64,000 nt of DNA from Nitrospirillum sp034653355. GTDB taxonomy: Bacteria > Pseudomonadota > Alphaproteobacteria > Azospirillales > Azospirillaceae. The DNA is taken from contig NZ_JAYEER010000004.1 of assembly GCF_034653355.1 (NCBI RefSeq), positions 1,550,001-1,614,000 of the forward strand, written 5' to 3'. Shown piece by piece: positions 51,646-60,903 of this stretch (positions within the stretch are counted from its first letter, which is position 1; each line of letters starts with the position of its first letter). The position numbers and the translations under genes are program-made. The notes under the pieces are model-generated. The model saw only the letters and a list, made by a program, of their open reading frames with translations. It had not been told where the DNA came from and made no database searches.

Positions 51646-51773
51646 GGTGTCGGATGCCGACACCTATGACGATCCCCGAAACGCCCGCCTGTGCCCGTAA
51701 GGGGCGCTGGCCGGTACGGCGGGGGTGGGCCCTATGCCCTGTACTCCGCACCCGGCCGTAACCGGATGCGGAG
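51646..51773 (-). promoter_or_regulatory. Two stable hairpins between rpoA and rplQ
   Basis: A 12-bp stem with one G-T pair (51744-51755 with 51762-51773, CTCCGCACCCGG and its partner) begins 15 bases after the rpoA stop. An 8-bp stem, GGTGTCGG-ATG-CCGACACC (51646-51664), ends 22 bases before the rplQ start. Neither has a T-run; they may set the rpoA to rplQ ratio by processing or RNA stability. Confidence 0.55.
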
Positions 51774-51788
51774 AACCTCACATCAAGC

Positions 51789-52805
51789 TCAGTACGGCTC
51801 TTCCAGACGCTTGGCCAGGTCCTCGATGTTCTCGGGCGGCCAGTTCGGGATTTCCATGCCGAGGTGCAGGCCCATCTGGGACAGCACTTCCTTGATCTCG
51901 TTCAGCGACTTGCGGCCGAAGTTCGGGGTGCGGAGCATTTCCGCCTCCGTCTTCTGCACCAGGTCGCCGATGTAGACGATGTTGTCGTTCTTCAGGCAGT
52001 TGGCCGAACGGACCGACAGTTCCAGCTCGTCCACCTTGCGCAGCAGGTTCTTGTTGAACGGCACCTCGTCGGACTTCTCCGACGCGGTGACGGCCTGCGG
52101 CTCCTCGAAGTTGATGAACAGCTGCAGCTGGTCCTGCAGGATGCGGGCGGCGATGGCCACGGCATCCTCGGGCGTCACCGCGCCGTTGGTCTCGATCGAC
52201 AGCGACAGCTTGTCATAGTCGGTGCGCTGGCCCAGGCGGGTGTTCTCCACCTTGTACGCCACCTTGCGGATGGGGCTGTACAGGGCGTCGATCGGGATCA
52301 GGCCGATGGGGGCGTCTTCCGGACGGTTCTGGCTGGCGGGGACGTAGCCCTTGCCCTTCTCGACCGTCAGTTCCATGTTCAGGCGGGCGCCGGCGTCCAG
52401 GGTGCAGATCACCAGGTCGGGGTCCATCACCTCGATGTCGCCCGTCACCTCGATCATGCCGGCGGTGACTTCCTTGGGGCCTTCGGCGCGCAGGCGCAGC
52501 CGCTTCGGGCCCTCGCCCTCCATCTTCAGACCCATGTTCTTGATGTTCAGAACGATGTCGGTCACGTCCTCGCGGACGCCGGGGATGGAGGAGAATTCGT
52601 GCAGGACGCCATCAATGTGGATGGCGGTGACCGCCGCCCCCTGAAGGGACGACAGCAGGACGCGGCGCAGGGCGTTGCCCAGGGTCAGGCCAAAGCCACG
52701 CTCCAGCGGGCCGGCGACGATCGTGGCCTCACGGCGCGGATCGGCACCGACGTTCACGTCGAGCTTGCTGGGCTTTTCCAGGGTCTGCCAGTTCTTCTGA
52801 ATCAC
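51789..52805 (-). CDS. rpoA: DNA-directed RNA polymerase subunit alpha
   Basis: A 338-residue alpha subunit. The N-terminal assembly domain has [26 protein letters not shown]-type sequence (here [21 protein letters not shown]) and the C-terminal domain has the helix-hairpin-helix [27 protein letters not shown] that binds UP elements and activators. It has the usual alphaproteobacterial length. It is preceded by a 231-base gap to rpsK; rpsD, which stands here in Escherichia coli, is absent, as is common in alphaproteobacteria. Confidence 0.98.
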   Translation of the reverse strand: [338 protein letters not shown]

Positions 52806-52840
52806 GGGTAGTTGCCTCTAATGCCATCGGGAGGACACGA

Positions 52841-52900
52841 CACCCGGTTTCACCGCTGTCGGGTGCGGATCAGGGCGCCGGTCCTGCGACTGGCGCCCTG
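52841..52900 (-). promoter_or_regulatory. Paired hairpins in the rpoA leader
   Basis: CAGGGCGCC (52871-52879) pairs perfectly with GGCGCCCTG (52892-52900), and CACCCG (52841-52846) pairs with CGGGTG (52860-52865), 35-95 bases before the rpoA start on the minus strand. They could be part of a feedback or processing element between rpsK and rpoA. Confidence 0.45.
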
Positions 52901-53036
52901 TCCTGAACCTGACCACCTCCCCCATGCATGGGCGATCGCGATGGCATGCGAACGCCGGTCCCGGGGCGGCGGGGAAACGCGGAAGCGTTTGGACCGGAAG
53001 CGGCCGCGAGGGCCGCCTCCGTAATCGGCAGAACGA

Positions 53037-53435
53037 TCAGACGCGGCGCTTCTTCGGCGGGCGAACGCCGTTGTGCGGAATTGGCGTCACGTCGCGGATG
53101 GACGTGATCTGGAAACCGACCGACTGCAGGGCGCGCAGGGCGGACTCACGGCCCGAACCCGGCCCCTTCACTTCCACTTCCAGGGTACGCATGCCGTGTT
53201 CCTGGGCCTTACGGCCCGCGTCCTCGGCAGCCATCTGGGCGGCGTAGGGGGTGGATTTGCGCGAACCCTTGAAGCCCATCATGCCCGACGAGGACCAGGC
53301 GATGGTGTTGCCCTGGGCGTCGGTGATGGTGATCATGGTGTTGTTGAACGAGGCGTTCACATGCGCCACGCCCGAGGTGATGTTCTTGCGCTCGCGGCGA
53401 CGAAGCCGGGCGGCAGAAGCGTTGGGCTTTGCCAT
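53037..53435 (-). CDS. rpsK: 30S ribosomal protein S11
   Basis: A 132-residue S11 protein of the small-subunit platform. The ASFNNTMITITDAQGNTIAWSSSG region, TPYAAQMAAEDAG and the basic end HNGVRPPKKRRV are diagnostic. It starts 19 bases after rpsM on the same strand and is co-transcribed with it. No anomalies are visible. Confidence 0.98.
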   Translation of the reverse strand: MAKPNASAARLRRRERKNITSGVAHVNASFNNTMITITDAQGNTIAWSSSGMMGFKGSRKSTPYAAQMAAEDAGRKAQEHGMRTLEVEVKGPGSGRESALRALQSVGFQITSIRDVTPIPHNGVRPPKKRRV

Positions 53436-53454
53436 TTCTTATCAGTCCTTCAGC

Positions 53455-53823
53455 TTACTTCTTCTTACCGGCGATCGGCTTGGCCGGGCCCTTGCGGGTG
53501 CGCGCGTTGGTGTGCGTGCGCTGACCGCGGACCGGCAGACCCTTGCGGTGACGCAGGCCGCGGTAGCAGGCCATGTCCATGAGCCGCTTGATGTTCATGG
53601 CGACAGAGCGACGCAGGTCGCCTTCGACCGAGTAGTCGCTGTCGATGACTTCGCGGATACGCAGGACTTCGTCGTCGGTCAGCTGATGCACGCGGCGCTC
53701 CAGGGGAATGCCGACCTTGCCGCAGATCTCCTTCGCCATGAAGGGACCGATGCCGTGAATGTACTGAAGGGCGATTTCCACCCGCTTCGCGGTGGGAATA
53801 TTAACGCCAGCGATACGCGCCAC
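53455..53823 (-). CDS. rpsM: 30S ribosomal protein S13
   Basis: A 122-residue S13 protein of the small-subunit head, touching the A- and P-site tRNAs. The N-terminus ARIAGVNIPTAKRVEIALQYIHG and the C-terminal GLPVRGQRTHTNARTRKG are conserved. The start is GTG at 53823, with GGAGA seven bases upstream; upstream in-frame codons to 53889 are not conserved. It is the first gene of the rpsM-rpsK-rpoA-rplQ unit, behind a leader of about 260 bases and a near-consensus promoter. Confidence 0.97.
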   Translation of the reverse strand: MARIAGVNIPTAKRVEIALQYIHGIGPFMAKEICGKVGIPLERRVHQLTDDEVLRIREVIDSDYSVEGDLRRSVAMNIKRLMDMACYRGLRHRKGLPVRGQRTHTNARTRKGPAKPIAGKKK

Positions 53824-54081
53824 GCGCTTTCTCCATCGTTCATGCCCGCCCCGGCGCTCACGCCCGGGCGATGCGATCTTCGTCCACACCCCGCCTGGTC
53901 ACCGGTTCCCGTGGCGGGGACATCCGACGACCTTCGGGGCATCTCATCCGAAGAAAACCTGGAAACCCAGGATCTCCAAATGCACATACGAACCAACCCC
54001 GTCCCGCCACCCCAAGAGGGTGCCAGGGCCGAGAGCCGGTTTCATCCGAACCCATCCGGACCAGGGCCCAAGACGGATCGG
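53824..54081 (-). promoter_or_regulatory. Long structured leader of rpsM
   Basis: This is the untranslated stretch between the predicted start site and rpsM. Three stems are visible: CCCCGCC/GGCGGGG (53889-53895 with 53913-53919), CTTCGG/CCGAAG (53932-53937 with 53948-53953), and a 9-bp stem with a C-C mismatch (53848-53856 with 53861-53869) ending 25 bases before the start codon. It could be a ribosomal-protein feedback target. No known leader family was recognised. Confidence 0.5.
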
Positions 54082-54088
54082 ATGCGGG

Positions 54089-54116
54089 AGTATACGCAGG
54101 CGCGACCGGATGTCAA
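54089..54116 (-). promoter_or_regulatory. Near-consensus sigma-70 promoter for rpsM
   Basis: On the minus strand TTGACA (54111-54116) and TATACT (54089-54094) are separated by 16 bases. The -35 box is perfect and the -10 box has five of six consensus bases, which is rare in this GC-rich window. It points to rpsM. Confidence 0.82.
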
Positions 54117-54172
54117 CCGCGCCCACGCGGGGCTTCACCGCCCAGCCATGCGGCCTGGGACTGGCGGTAAAC

Positions 54173-54210
54173 GGAAAGGGCCACCTCCCCGTCGGAGAAG
54201 CGGCCCTTCC
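54173..54210 (-). terminator. Terminator-like hairpin after adk
   Basis: On the minus strand GGAAGGGCC pairs with GGCCCTTTCC (54202-54210 with 54173-54182), 31 bases after the adk stop, followed by GTTTACC. The T-run is short, so termination strength is uncertain. Confidence 0.55.
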
Positions 54211-54240
54211 CTATCCTGGCATCGGCGCCAGCCTAAGGGC

Positions 54241-54884
54241 TCAGGCGCCGATGATGGTTTCCAGCTGGCGAGTGACCTCGTCGATCTCCGCCATGCCGTC
54301 CACCTGTTTCAGCACGCCCTTGCCCTGGTAATAGGGCAGGATGGGCGCGGTCAGCGCGTGGTATTCGGCCAGACGCTTGGTGAAGGTCTCGGCGTTGTCG
54401 TCGGCCCGGCGCTTGAACTCGGTCGAGCCGCAGATGTCGCACACGCCCGCCACCTTGGGCTGGTGGAACTTGTCGTGGTAGCCGGCACCGCATTTGGCGC
54501 AGGTGTAGCGCCCGGTCACACGCTCCACCAGGGCCGCGTCGTCCACCACCATCTCGATGATGTGGTCAAGCCTCAGGTGCTTGTCCGCCAGCATGCGGTC
54601 CAGGGCTTCGGCCTGCGGGACCGTGCGCGGGAAACCGTCAAGGATGAAGCCCTTGGCGCAATCGGGCTGGGTGATGCGGTCGGCGATCATCTGGACCATG
54701 AGCGCGTCCGGCATCAGCTTGCCCGCCCCCATGATCTCCTTGGCCTGCAACCCCAGCGGGCTGCCGCCGGCGACCAGCGCCCGCAACATGTCGCCCGTCG
54801 ACAACTGCACCAACCCGAACTTCCGTTCAAGCCGCTGCGCCTGCGTTCCCTTGCCGGCGCCCGGCGGCCCCAGAAGAATCAGGT

Positions 54885-54888
<4 letters not shown>
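54241..54888 (-). CDS. adk: Adenylate kinase
   Basis: A 215-residue adenylate kinase, which equilibrates ATP + AMP with 2 ADP. The P-loop is GPPGAGKGTQ, the AMP-binding DGFPRTVPQAEALD is intact, and the LID carries two Cys pairs (CAKC and CDIC), so it is the zinc-binding LID type. Its ATG overlaps the secY stop, giving translational coupling, the usual arrangement in the spc region. Confidence 0.98.
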
Positions 54889-56219
<1,331 letters not shown>

Positions 56220-56243
56220 GGAATCCGTTCCTATCGAGGCGCC

Positions 56244-56272
56244 TCTATGGGGCGCGGCACAGACGGTATCAA
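56244..56272 (-). promoter_or_regulatory. Possible secY promoter
   Basis: On the minus strand TTGATA (56267-56272) and CATAGA (56244-56249) are separated by 17 bases, just after the second terminator and 25 bases before the secY start. The -35 box is good and the -10 box is weak. Confidence 0.35.
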
Positions 56273-56278
56273 AAGGAC

Positions 56279-56305
56279 AAAAGAAAAGGGACCGTCGCCG
56301 GTCCC
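56279..56305 (-). terminator. Second intrinsic terminator between rplO and secY
   Basis: On the minus strand GGGACCG pairs with CGGTCCC around a GCGA loop (56288-56305), followed by TTTTCTTTT (56279-56287). It has the classic form of a strong intrinsic terminator. Confidence 0.88.
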
Positions 56306-56342
56306 CCTAACGGGTCCCACCCCAGATGGGGAGACCTGCGGC

Positions 56343-56388
56343 AGAAAGAAAGACGGCCGGCGCCCGCTTTTAACACGAACGCCGGCCG
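56343..56388 (-). terminator. First intrinsic terminator after rplO
   Basis: On the minus strand CGGCCGGCG pairs with CGCCGGCCG (56380-56388 with 56354-56362), followed by TCTTTCTTTCT (56343-56353). It begins 12 bases after the rplO stop. Confidence 0.8.
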
Positions 56389-56399
56389 CGCTTCCTTAA

Positions 56400-56876
56400 T
56401 TACTCGGCGACCGCTTCGACCGCGGGCACCTTGACCGAGCCACCAGCGGCTTCCACGGCGGCGACGGCCGCGGCGGAGGCGCCGGCGACGTCGAACGCCA
56501 CCTTCGTGCTGATGCTGCCCTTGGCCAGCAGGCGCACGCCGTCGCGGGACGGACGCACCAAGCCGGCGGCGACCAGCACTTCGGCGGTGATCACGTCAGC
56601 GGCGTTCAGGCGACCTTCCTCGATGGCCTTCTGCACGGTGCCGACGTTCACCACCGAATAGTCGGTGCCGAACAGGTTGTTGAAACCGCGCTTCGGCAGG
56701 CGGCGATGCAGGGGCATCTGACCGCCTTCGAAGCCGTTGATCGACACGCCGGAACGCGAGGTCTGACCCTTCACGCCACGGCCGCCGGTCTTGCCCTTGC
56801 CGGAGCCGATGCCCCGACCAACCCGGGTGGGCGCCTTGCGGGCGCCCGGGTTGTCGCGAATATCCGTAAGCTTCAT
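56400..56876 (-). CDS. rplO: 50S ribosomal protein L15
   Basis: A 158-residue L15 protein with the glycine/arginine-rich N-terminus (TRVGRGIGSGKGKTGGRGVKGQTSR in parts), GFEGGQMPLHRRLPKRGF and a C-terminal KVAFDVAGASAAAVAAVEAAGG. It is the last gene of the uninterrupted S10/spc string here and is followed by two terminators. The gene starts 33 bases after rpmD. Confidence 0.98.
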   Translation of the reverse strand: MKLTDIRDNPGARKAPTRVGRGIGSGKGKTGGRGVKGQTSRSGVSINGFEGGQMPLHRRLPKRGFNNLFGTDYSVVNVGTVQKAIEEGRLNAADVITAEVLVAAGLVRPSRDGVRLLAKGSISTKVAFDVAGASAAAVAAVEAAGGSVKVPAVEAVAE

Positions 56877-56909
56877 GACTTTATCCCTTCAAGCCGTATC
56901 GGGAAGGCC

Positions 56910-57101
56910 TCAGGAGGCCTTCTCGACGCGCACGAGGTGCTGCACCTTGGCGATCATACCGCGGACGGAAGGGGTATCCTCCAGCTCGCTGGTACGGTGC
57001 AGCTTGTTGAGACCAAGACCCACCAGCGTCGCCCGCTGGTCCTTCTGGCGGCCGATCGGGCTGCCGATCTGGGTCACGATGACGGTGTTCTTCTCGCTCA
57101 T
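56910..57101 (-). CDS. rpmD: 50S ribosomal protein L30
   Basis: A 63-residue L30 protein: VIVTQIGSPIGRQKDQRATLVGLGLNKLHRTSELEDTPSVRGMIAKV in consecutive parts is characteristic. The ATG at 57101 shares one base with the TGA of rpsE (TGATG), so reinitiation is likely. In-frame codons further upstream are not conserved. Confidence 0.97.
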   Translation of the reverse strand: MSEKNTVIVTQIGSPIGRQKDQRATLVGLGLNKLHRTSELEDTPSVRGMIAKVQHLVRVEKAS

Positions 57102-57703
57102 CACGCGCTCTCCTTCGCCTCGGCACCAGCCTCGCGGCGGCCCAGGATATCGCTGACGCGACGGCCACGGCGGGCGGCGACGGCGCGGGGGCTGACGCAC
57201 TGGGACAGGGCGTCGAAGGTCGCCTTGATCATGTTGTGCGGGTTCGACGTGCCGACCGACTTGGTCACGACGTCCTGGACGCCGAGAGCCTCGAAGATCG
57301 CGCGCATCGGACCACCGGCGATGATGCCGGTACCGGCGTCGGCGGTGCGCAGCACCACCTTGCCGGCGCCGAAGTGGCCGTGCACGTCATGATGCAGCGT
57401 CCGGCCCTCGCGGAGCGGCACGCGGATCATGGAACGCTTGGCCTGATCGGTGGCCTTGCGGATGGCTTCCGGCACTTCGCGGGCCTTACCCGAACCAACA
57501 CCGACGCGACCCTTGGCGTCACCCACCACGACCAGGGCGGCGAAGCCGAAGCGACGGCCACCCTTCACCACCTTGGCGACGCGGTTAATACCAACGAGCT
57601 TTTCTACCAGCTCGCTTTCCTCACGGTCCCGGGGCGTACGATCCCGGTCCCCGCCACGCTCGCGACCGCCGCTGTTGCCGCCGTCCCTCTCGTTACGTGC
57701 CAT
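57101..57703 (-). CDS. rpsE: 30S ribosomal protein S5
   Basis: A 200-residue S5 protein that helps set decoding accuracy. The dsRBD-like N-terminal part VEKLVGINRVAKVVKGGRRFGF and the GTGIIAGGPMRAIFEALGVQDV block are typical. An Arg/Asp/Gly-rich tail of about 25 residues at the N-terminus and an Ala/Glu-rich C-terminus are alphaproteobacterial extensions. It is 12 bases after rplR. Confidence 0.98.
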   Translation of the reverse strand: MARNERDGGNSGGRERGGDRDRTPRDREESELVEKLVGINRVAKVVKGGRRFGFAALVVVGDAKGRVGVGSGKAREVPEAIRKATDQAKRSMIRVPLREGRTLHHDVHGHFGAGKVVLRTADAGTGIIAGGPMRAIFEALGVQDVVTKSVGTSNPHNMIKATFDALSQCVSPRAVAARRGRRVSDILGRREAGAEAKESA

Positions 57704-57715
57704 AATCGCTACCCC

Positions 57716-58078
57716 TTAGAACTGCAGGCCGGCTTCGCGCGCGGCGTCGGCCAGGGCCTTGACCCGGCCATGGAACAGGTACGAACCGCGATCGAACACC
57801 ACTTCCGTGATGCCGGCTTCCTTGGCCCGCTCGGCGATCAGCTTGCCGACGGCCTTGGCCGCTTCGATGTCGGCGCCAGTCTTTAGCTCCGCACGCAGGG
57901 TCTTGTCGATGGACGAGGCCGCGGCCTTGGTCTGGCCCGCCACGTCGTCGATGACCTGGGCGTAGATGTGCTGGCTGGACCGGAACACGGACAGGCGCGG
58001 ACGCCCCTGCCCCAGCTTCCGGACCCGCGTGCGCACCCGCTGCTTGCGGCGCGCGCTCAGAACTTTTGCATTGCTCAT
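57716..58078 (-). CDS. rplR: 50S ribosomal protein L18
   Basis: A 120-residue L18 protein that binds 5S rRNA. The basic N-terminus (LSARRKQRVRTRVRKLGQGRPRL in parts), RSSQHIYAQVIDD and the C-terminal FDRGSYLFHGRVKALADAAREAGL are conserved. It starts 11 bases after rplF. No anomalies are visible. Confidence 0.98.
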   Translation of the reverse strand: MSNAKVLSARRKQRVRTRVRKLGQGRPRLSVFRSSQHIYAQVIDDVAGQTKAAASSIDKTLRAELKTGADIEAAKAVGKLIAERAKEAGITEVVFDRGSYLFHGRVKALADAAREAGLQF

Positions 58079-58089
58079 GATCGTGCGCC

Positions 58090-58623
58090 TTACTTCTTCT
58101 TGCCTTCTTTGCGGATGATCACCTCATCCGCGTACCGGATGCCCTTGCCCTTGTAGGGCTCGGGCGGACGGTACGCGCGGATCTCAGCCGCAACCTGGCC
58201 AATCTTCTGCTTGTCGAAGCCGGTGATCGAGATGGAAGTGGGCTTGTCGCACTTCATCGTGATGCCGGCCGGGATCGGGAAGCGCACGTCATGGCTGAAG
58301 CCCAGGTTCAGGAGCAGTTCCTGACCCTGGACGGCGGCCTTGTAACCCACGCCCGTGATCTCGAGGTTCTTGGTGAAGCCGGTGTCGACACCCTTGACCA
58401 TGTTGGCCAGCAGCGTGCGGGAGGTGGCCCAGTTCACGCGAGCCTTGCGGCTGTCGTTCGCGGGCTTCACCACCACAGCGCCGTTTTCCAGCGTGGCGGA
58501 GATGTCGTCAACCAGGGTCAGACTGAGCTGGCCCAGCTTGCCTTTCACGGTGACGTCCTGGCCGGTGACCTGAACGGTCACGCCGGCCGGAACGGGCACC
58601 GGATGCTTGCCGATACGAGACAT
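58090..58623 (-). CDS. rplF: 50S ribosomal protein L6
   Basis: A 177-residue L6 protein with its two similar domains, starting SRIGKHPVPVPAGVTV and ending RPPEPYKGKGIRYADEVI...KEGKKK. It lies near the factor-binding site of the large subunit. It starts 12 bases after rpsH. Length and ends are normal. Confidence 0.98.
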   Translation of the reverse strand: MSRIGKHPVPVPAGVTVQVTGQDVTVKGKLGQLSLTLVDDISATLENGAVVVKPANDSRKARVNWATSRTLLANMVKGVDTGFTKNLEITGVGYKAAVQGQELLLNLGFSHDVRFPIPAGITMKCDKPTSISITGFDKQKIGQVAAEIRAYRPPEPYKGKGIRYADEVIIRKEGKKK

Positions 58624-58635
58624 GTGGCCAGCTCC

Positions 58636-59034
58636 TTAGAACACTTTGCAGAGGACCTCGCCGCCAACATTGGCGGCACGGGCCTCGCTGTCCGACATGA
58701 CGCCACGGGGCGTCGACAGGATCGAGATGCCGAGGCCATTAAAGACCCGCGGCAGATCGGCGATCTTGGAGTAAATGCGGCGGCCGGGCTTCGACACGCG
58801 CTGCACCTGCTTAATGACAGGCTCGCCTTCGTGATACTTCAGCTCGATACGCACGCTATGGACGCCCGGACGAACCGTGTCCAGGGAGTAGCCACGGATG
58901 TAACCCTCGCGCTTCAGCACCTCCAGAACGTTGGTGCGCAGCTTCGAGGCCGGGCTGGTGACAGACTGCATGCGGGCCCGCTGTCCATTACGGATGCGGG
59001 TCAGCATATCGCCCAAGGGATCGCTCAACGCCAT
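58636..59034 (-). CDS. rpsH: 30S ribosomal protein S8
   Basis: A 132-residue S8 protein: DPLGDMLTRIRNGQRA at the N-terminus and the C-terminal SILSTPRGVMSDSEARAANVGGEVLC are diagnostic. S8 binds helix 21 of 16S rRNA and in E. coli represses the spc operon by binding its mRNA; whether that holds here is unknown. It starts 15 bases after rpsN. Confidence 0.98.
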   Translation of the reverse strand: MALSDPLGDMLTRIRNGQRARMQSVTSPASKLRTNVLEVLKREGYIRGYSLDTVRPGVHSVRIELKYHEGEPVIKQVQRVSKPGRRIYSKIADLPRVFNGLGISILSTPRGVMSDSEARAANVGGEVLCKVF

Positions 59035-59049
59035 TTCCCGAACCTCCGA

Positions 59050-59355
59050 TTACCAGCTGGACTTCGTCATGCCCGGGATCTGGCCGGTCGAGGCCAGGTC
59101 GCGCAGGGCAATACGAGACAGCTTAAACTTGCGGTAAAAAGCACGCGGACGACCGCTCAGCTCGCAGCGATTCCGAATACGGGTCGGGCTGGAGTTGCGC
59201 GGCAGCTCGGCGAGCTTGAGGCGGGCGGCGAACCGCTCCTCGGGCGGCAGGGTGCGATCGGACGCGATGGCCTTCAGAGCATTACGCTTGCCGGCGTACT
59301 GCTTCGCGAGGCGCTCGCGGCGCTTGTTCTTCTGAACAGAACTGGTCTTGGCCAT
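59050..59355 (-). CDS. rpsN: 30S ribosomal protein S14 (zinc-free type)
   Basis: A 101-residue S14 protein of the long, zinc-free kind: no CxxC pairs are present, and the C-terminal NRCELSGRPRAFYRKFKLSRIALRDLAS...GMTKSSW is typical. It starts 16 bases after rplE. No anomalies are visible. Confidence 0.98.
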   Translation of the reverse strand: MAKTSSVQKNKRRERLAKQYAGKRNALKAIASDRTLPPEERFAARLKLAELPRNSSPTRIRNRCELSGRPRAFYRKFKLSRIALRDLASTGQIPGMTKSSW

Positions 59356-59371
59356 GGGAAGCTCCTGCCGC

Positions 59372-59914
59372 TCAGTTCGCGAACGGCATCTGGAAGCCCT
59401 TCAGGAGGGCCTTGGCCTCCTTGTCGGTCTTCGCCGTGGTGACGATGATGATGTCCATCCCCCGGATCTCGTCCACGCGGTCGTAGTCGATTTCCGGGAA
59501 AATGATCTGCTCCTTGAGACCCATGGCGTAGTTGCCACGACCGTCGAAGCTCGTGCCCGACACGCCGCGGAAGTCGCGGACGCGCGGCAGGGCGATCGTG
59601 ATCAGACGGTCCAGGAACTCGTACATGCGGTCACGGCGCAGGGTCACCTTGCAACCAATGGCCATGCCCTCGCGCAGCTTGAACTGCGCGATGGACTTGC
59701 GGGCGCGGGTCACCACCGGCTTCTGACCGGACAGGGCGGTCAGATCGGTGACGGCGGCGTTGATCTTCTTACCATCGGACGTGGCTTCGCCGACGCCCAT
59801 GTTAATGATGATCTTCTCGATCCGCGGCACTTCCAGGTCGTTGGCGTAGTTGAACTCGCTCTTCAGCGAGGCGCGAACGACGGAATCGTAATGTTCTTTA
59901 AGCCTGGCAGCCAT
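59372..59914 (-). CDS. rplE: 50S ribosomal protein L5
   Basis: A 180-residue L5 protein that binds 5S rRNA and contacts the P-site tRNA. PRIEKIIINMGVGEAT, KPVVTRARKSIAQFKLREGM and FPEIDYDRVDEIRGMDI are conserved. The ATG at 59914 follows GAGG at a good distance; a GTG at 59926 is in frame but overlaps rplX and is less likely. Length is normal. Confidence 0.97.
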   Translation of the reverse strand: MAARLKEHYDSVVRASLKSEFNYANDLEVPRIEKIIINMGVGEATSDGKKINAAVTDLTALSGQKPVVTRARKSIAQFKLREGMAIGCKVTLRRDRMYEFLDRLITIALPRVRDFRGVSGTSFDGRGNYAMGLKEQIIFPEIDYDRVDEIRGMDIIIVTTAKTDKEAKALLKGFQMPFAN

Positions 59915-59922
59915 AACGCGCC

Positions 59923-60237
59923 TCACAGGTCGATGACTTCACCGGAAACCTTGGCAAAACGGACCTTGCGGCCGTCTTCCAGGATCCGGTAGCCGACGCG
60001 GGTCGGCTTGTTGGTCTTGGGGTCGACATGGGCGACGTTGGAGACGTCGATGAACGCCTCGAGCTCAACGATGCCACCCTGCTGGGTCGGAGTCGGACGC
60101 TGGTGCTTCTTGACCAGGTTCACGCCGCGCACCTTGACGCGGTTCTCCTTCGGCAGAACGGCGATCACCTCGCCCTGCTTGCCCTTGTCCTTGCCGGCGA
60201 TGATGACGACCTTGTCGGCCTTCTTAATCTTCGACAT
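59923..60237 (-). CDS. rplX: 50S ribosomal protein L24
   Basis: A 104-residue L24 protein, an assembly-initiating protein of the large subunit. The KOW motif DKVVIIAGKDKGKQGEVIAVLP, VNLVKKHQRPT and VGYRILEDGRKVRFAK are present. It starts at 60237, directly after the rplN stop, so the two are tightly coupled. Confidence 0.98.
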   Translation of the reverse strand: MSKIKKADKVVIIAGKDKGKQGEVIAVLPKENRVKVRGVNLVKKHQRPTPTQQGGIVELEAFIDVSNVAHVDPKTNKPTRVGYRILEDGRKVRFAKVSGEVIDL

Positions 60238-60606
60238 TTACAGGACCTCCGGCGCCAGGGAGATGATCTTCATGAACTTCTTGGCGCGCAGCTCACGCGT
60301 GACCGGCCCGAAGATACGGGTCCCGATCGGCTCACCCTGCTTGTTGATGAGCACGGCCGCGTTGCGGTCGAAGCGGATGGCGGAACCGTCGGTGCGACGG
60401 ATTTCCTTGGCGGTGCGAACGATGACGGCGCGGTGCACGTCACCCTTCTTCACGCGGCCCCGCGGAATGGCCTCCTTGACCGAGACGACGATGACGTCGC
60501 CAACGGCCGCGACCTTCCGCATGGAGCCGCCCAGCACCTTGATGCACTGCACCCGGCGCGCGCCGCTGTTGTCAGCGACCTCCAGGTTGGTTTGCATCTG
60601 GATCAT
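60238..60606 (-). CDS. rplN: 50S ribosomal protein L14
   Basis: A 122-residue L14 protein: MIQMQTNLEVADNSGARRVQCIKVLGG in consecutive parts at the N-terminus and GTRIFGPVTRELRAKKFMKIISLAPEVL at the C-terminus are highly conserved. It forms part of the subunit interface. It starts 25 bases after rpsQ. Confidence 0.98.
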   Translation of the reverse strand: MIQMQTNLEVADNSGARRVQCIKVLGGSMRKVAAVGDVIVVSVKEAIPRGRVKKGDVHRAVIVRTAKEIRRTDGSAIRFDRNAAVLINKQGEPIGTRIFGPVTRELRAKKFMKIISLAPEVL

Positions 60607-60631
60607 GGTTTGGCTTCCTTAAGCAAAACAG

Positions 60632-60889
60632 TTAGACGGCGGCGCCCGACGGGGCGGCGCTTTCCACGACGACGGCCCACCGCTTCCGCTTGGAAATCGG
60701 ACGGCACTCTTCGATCGTCACCGTGTCGCCAGCCTTATAAGCATTCTGCTCGTCATGAGCAGCATACTTCTTCGACTGCTTAATAAACTTCTTGTACACG
60801 GGGTGCATAACACGACGCTCGACCAGCACGATGACGGTCTTGTCGCCCTTGTCGCTCACAACCGTGCCCTGCAAAACACGCCGGGGCAT
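60632..60889 (-). CDS. rpsQ: 30S ribosomal protein S17
   Basis: An 85-residue S17 protein with VLQGTVVSDKGDKTVIVLVERR and the VTIEECRPISKRKRW signature of the OB fold that binds 16S rRNA. A short Ala-rich tail follows. It starts 14 bases after rpmC. Confidence 0.98.
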   Translation of the reverse strand: MPRRVLQGTVVSDKGDKTVIVLVERRVMHPVYKKFIKQSKKYAAHDEQNAYKAGDTVTIEECRPISKRKRWAVVVESAAPSGAAV

Positions 60890-60903
60890 AACGCTTCCCC
60901 CTG

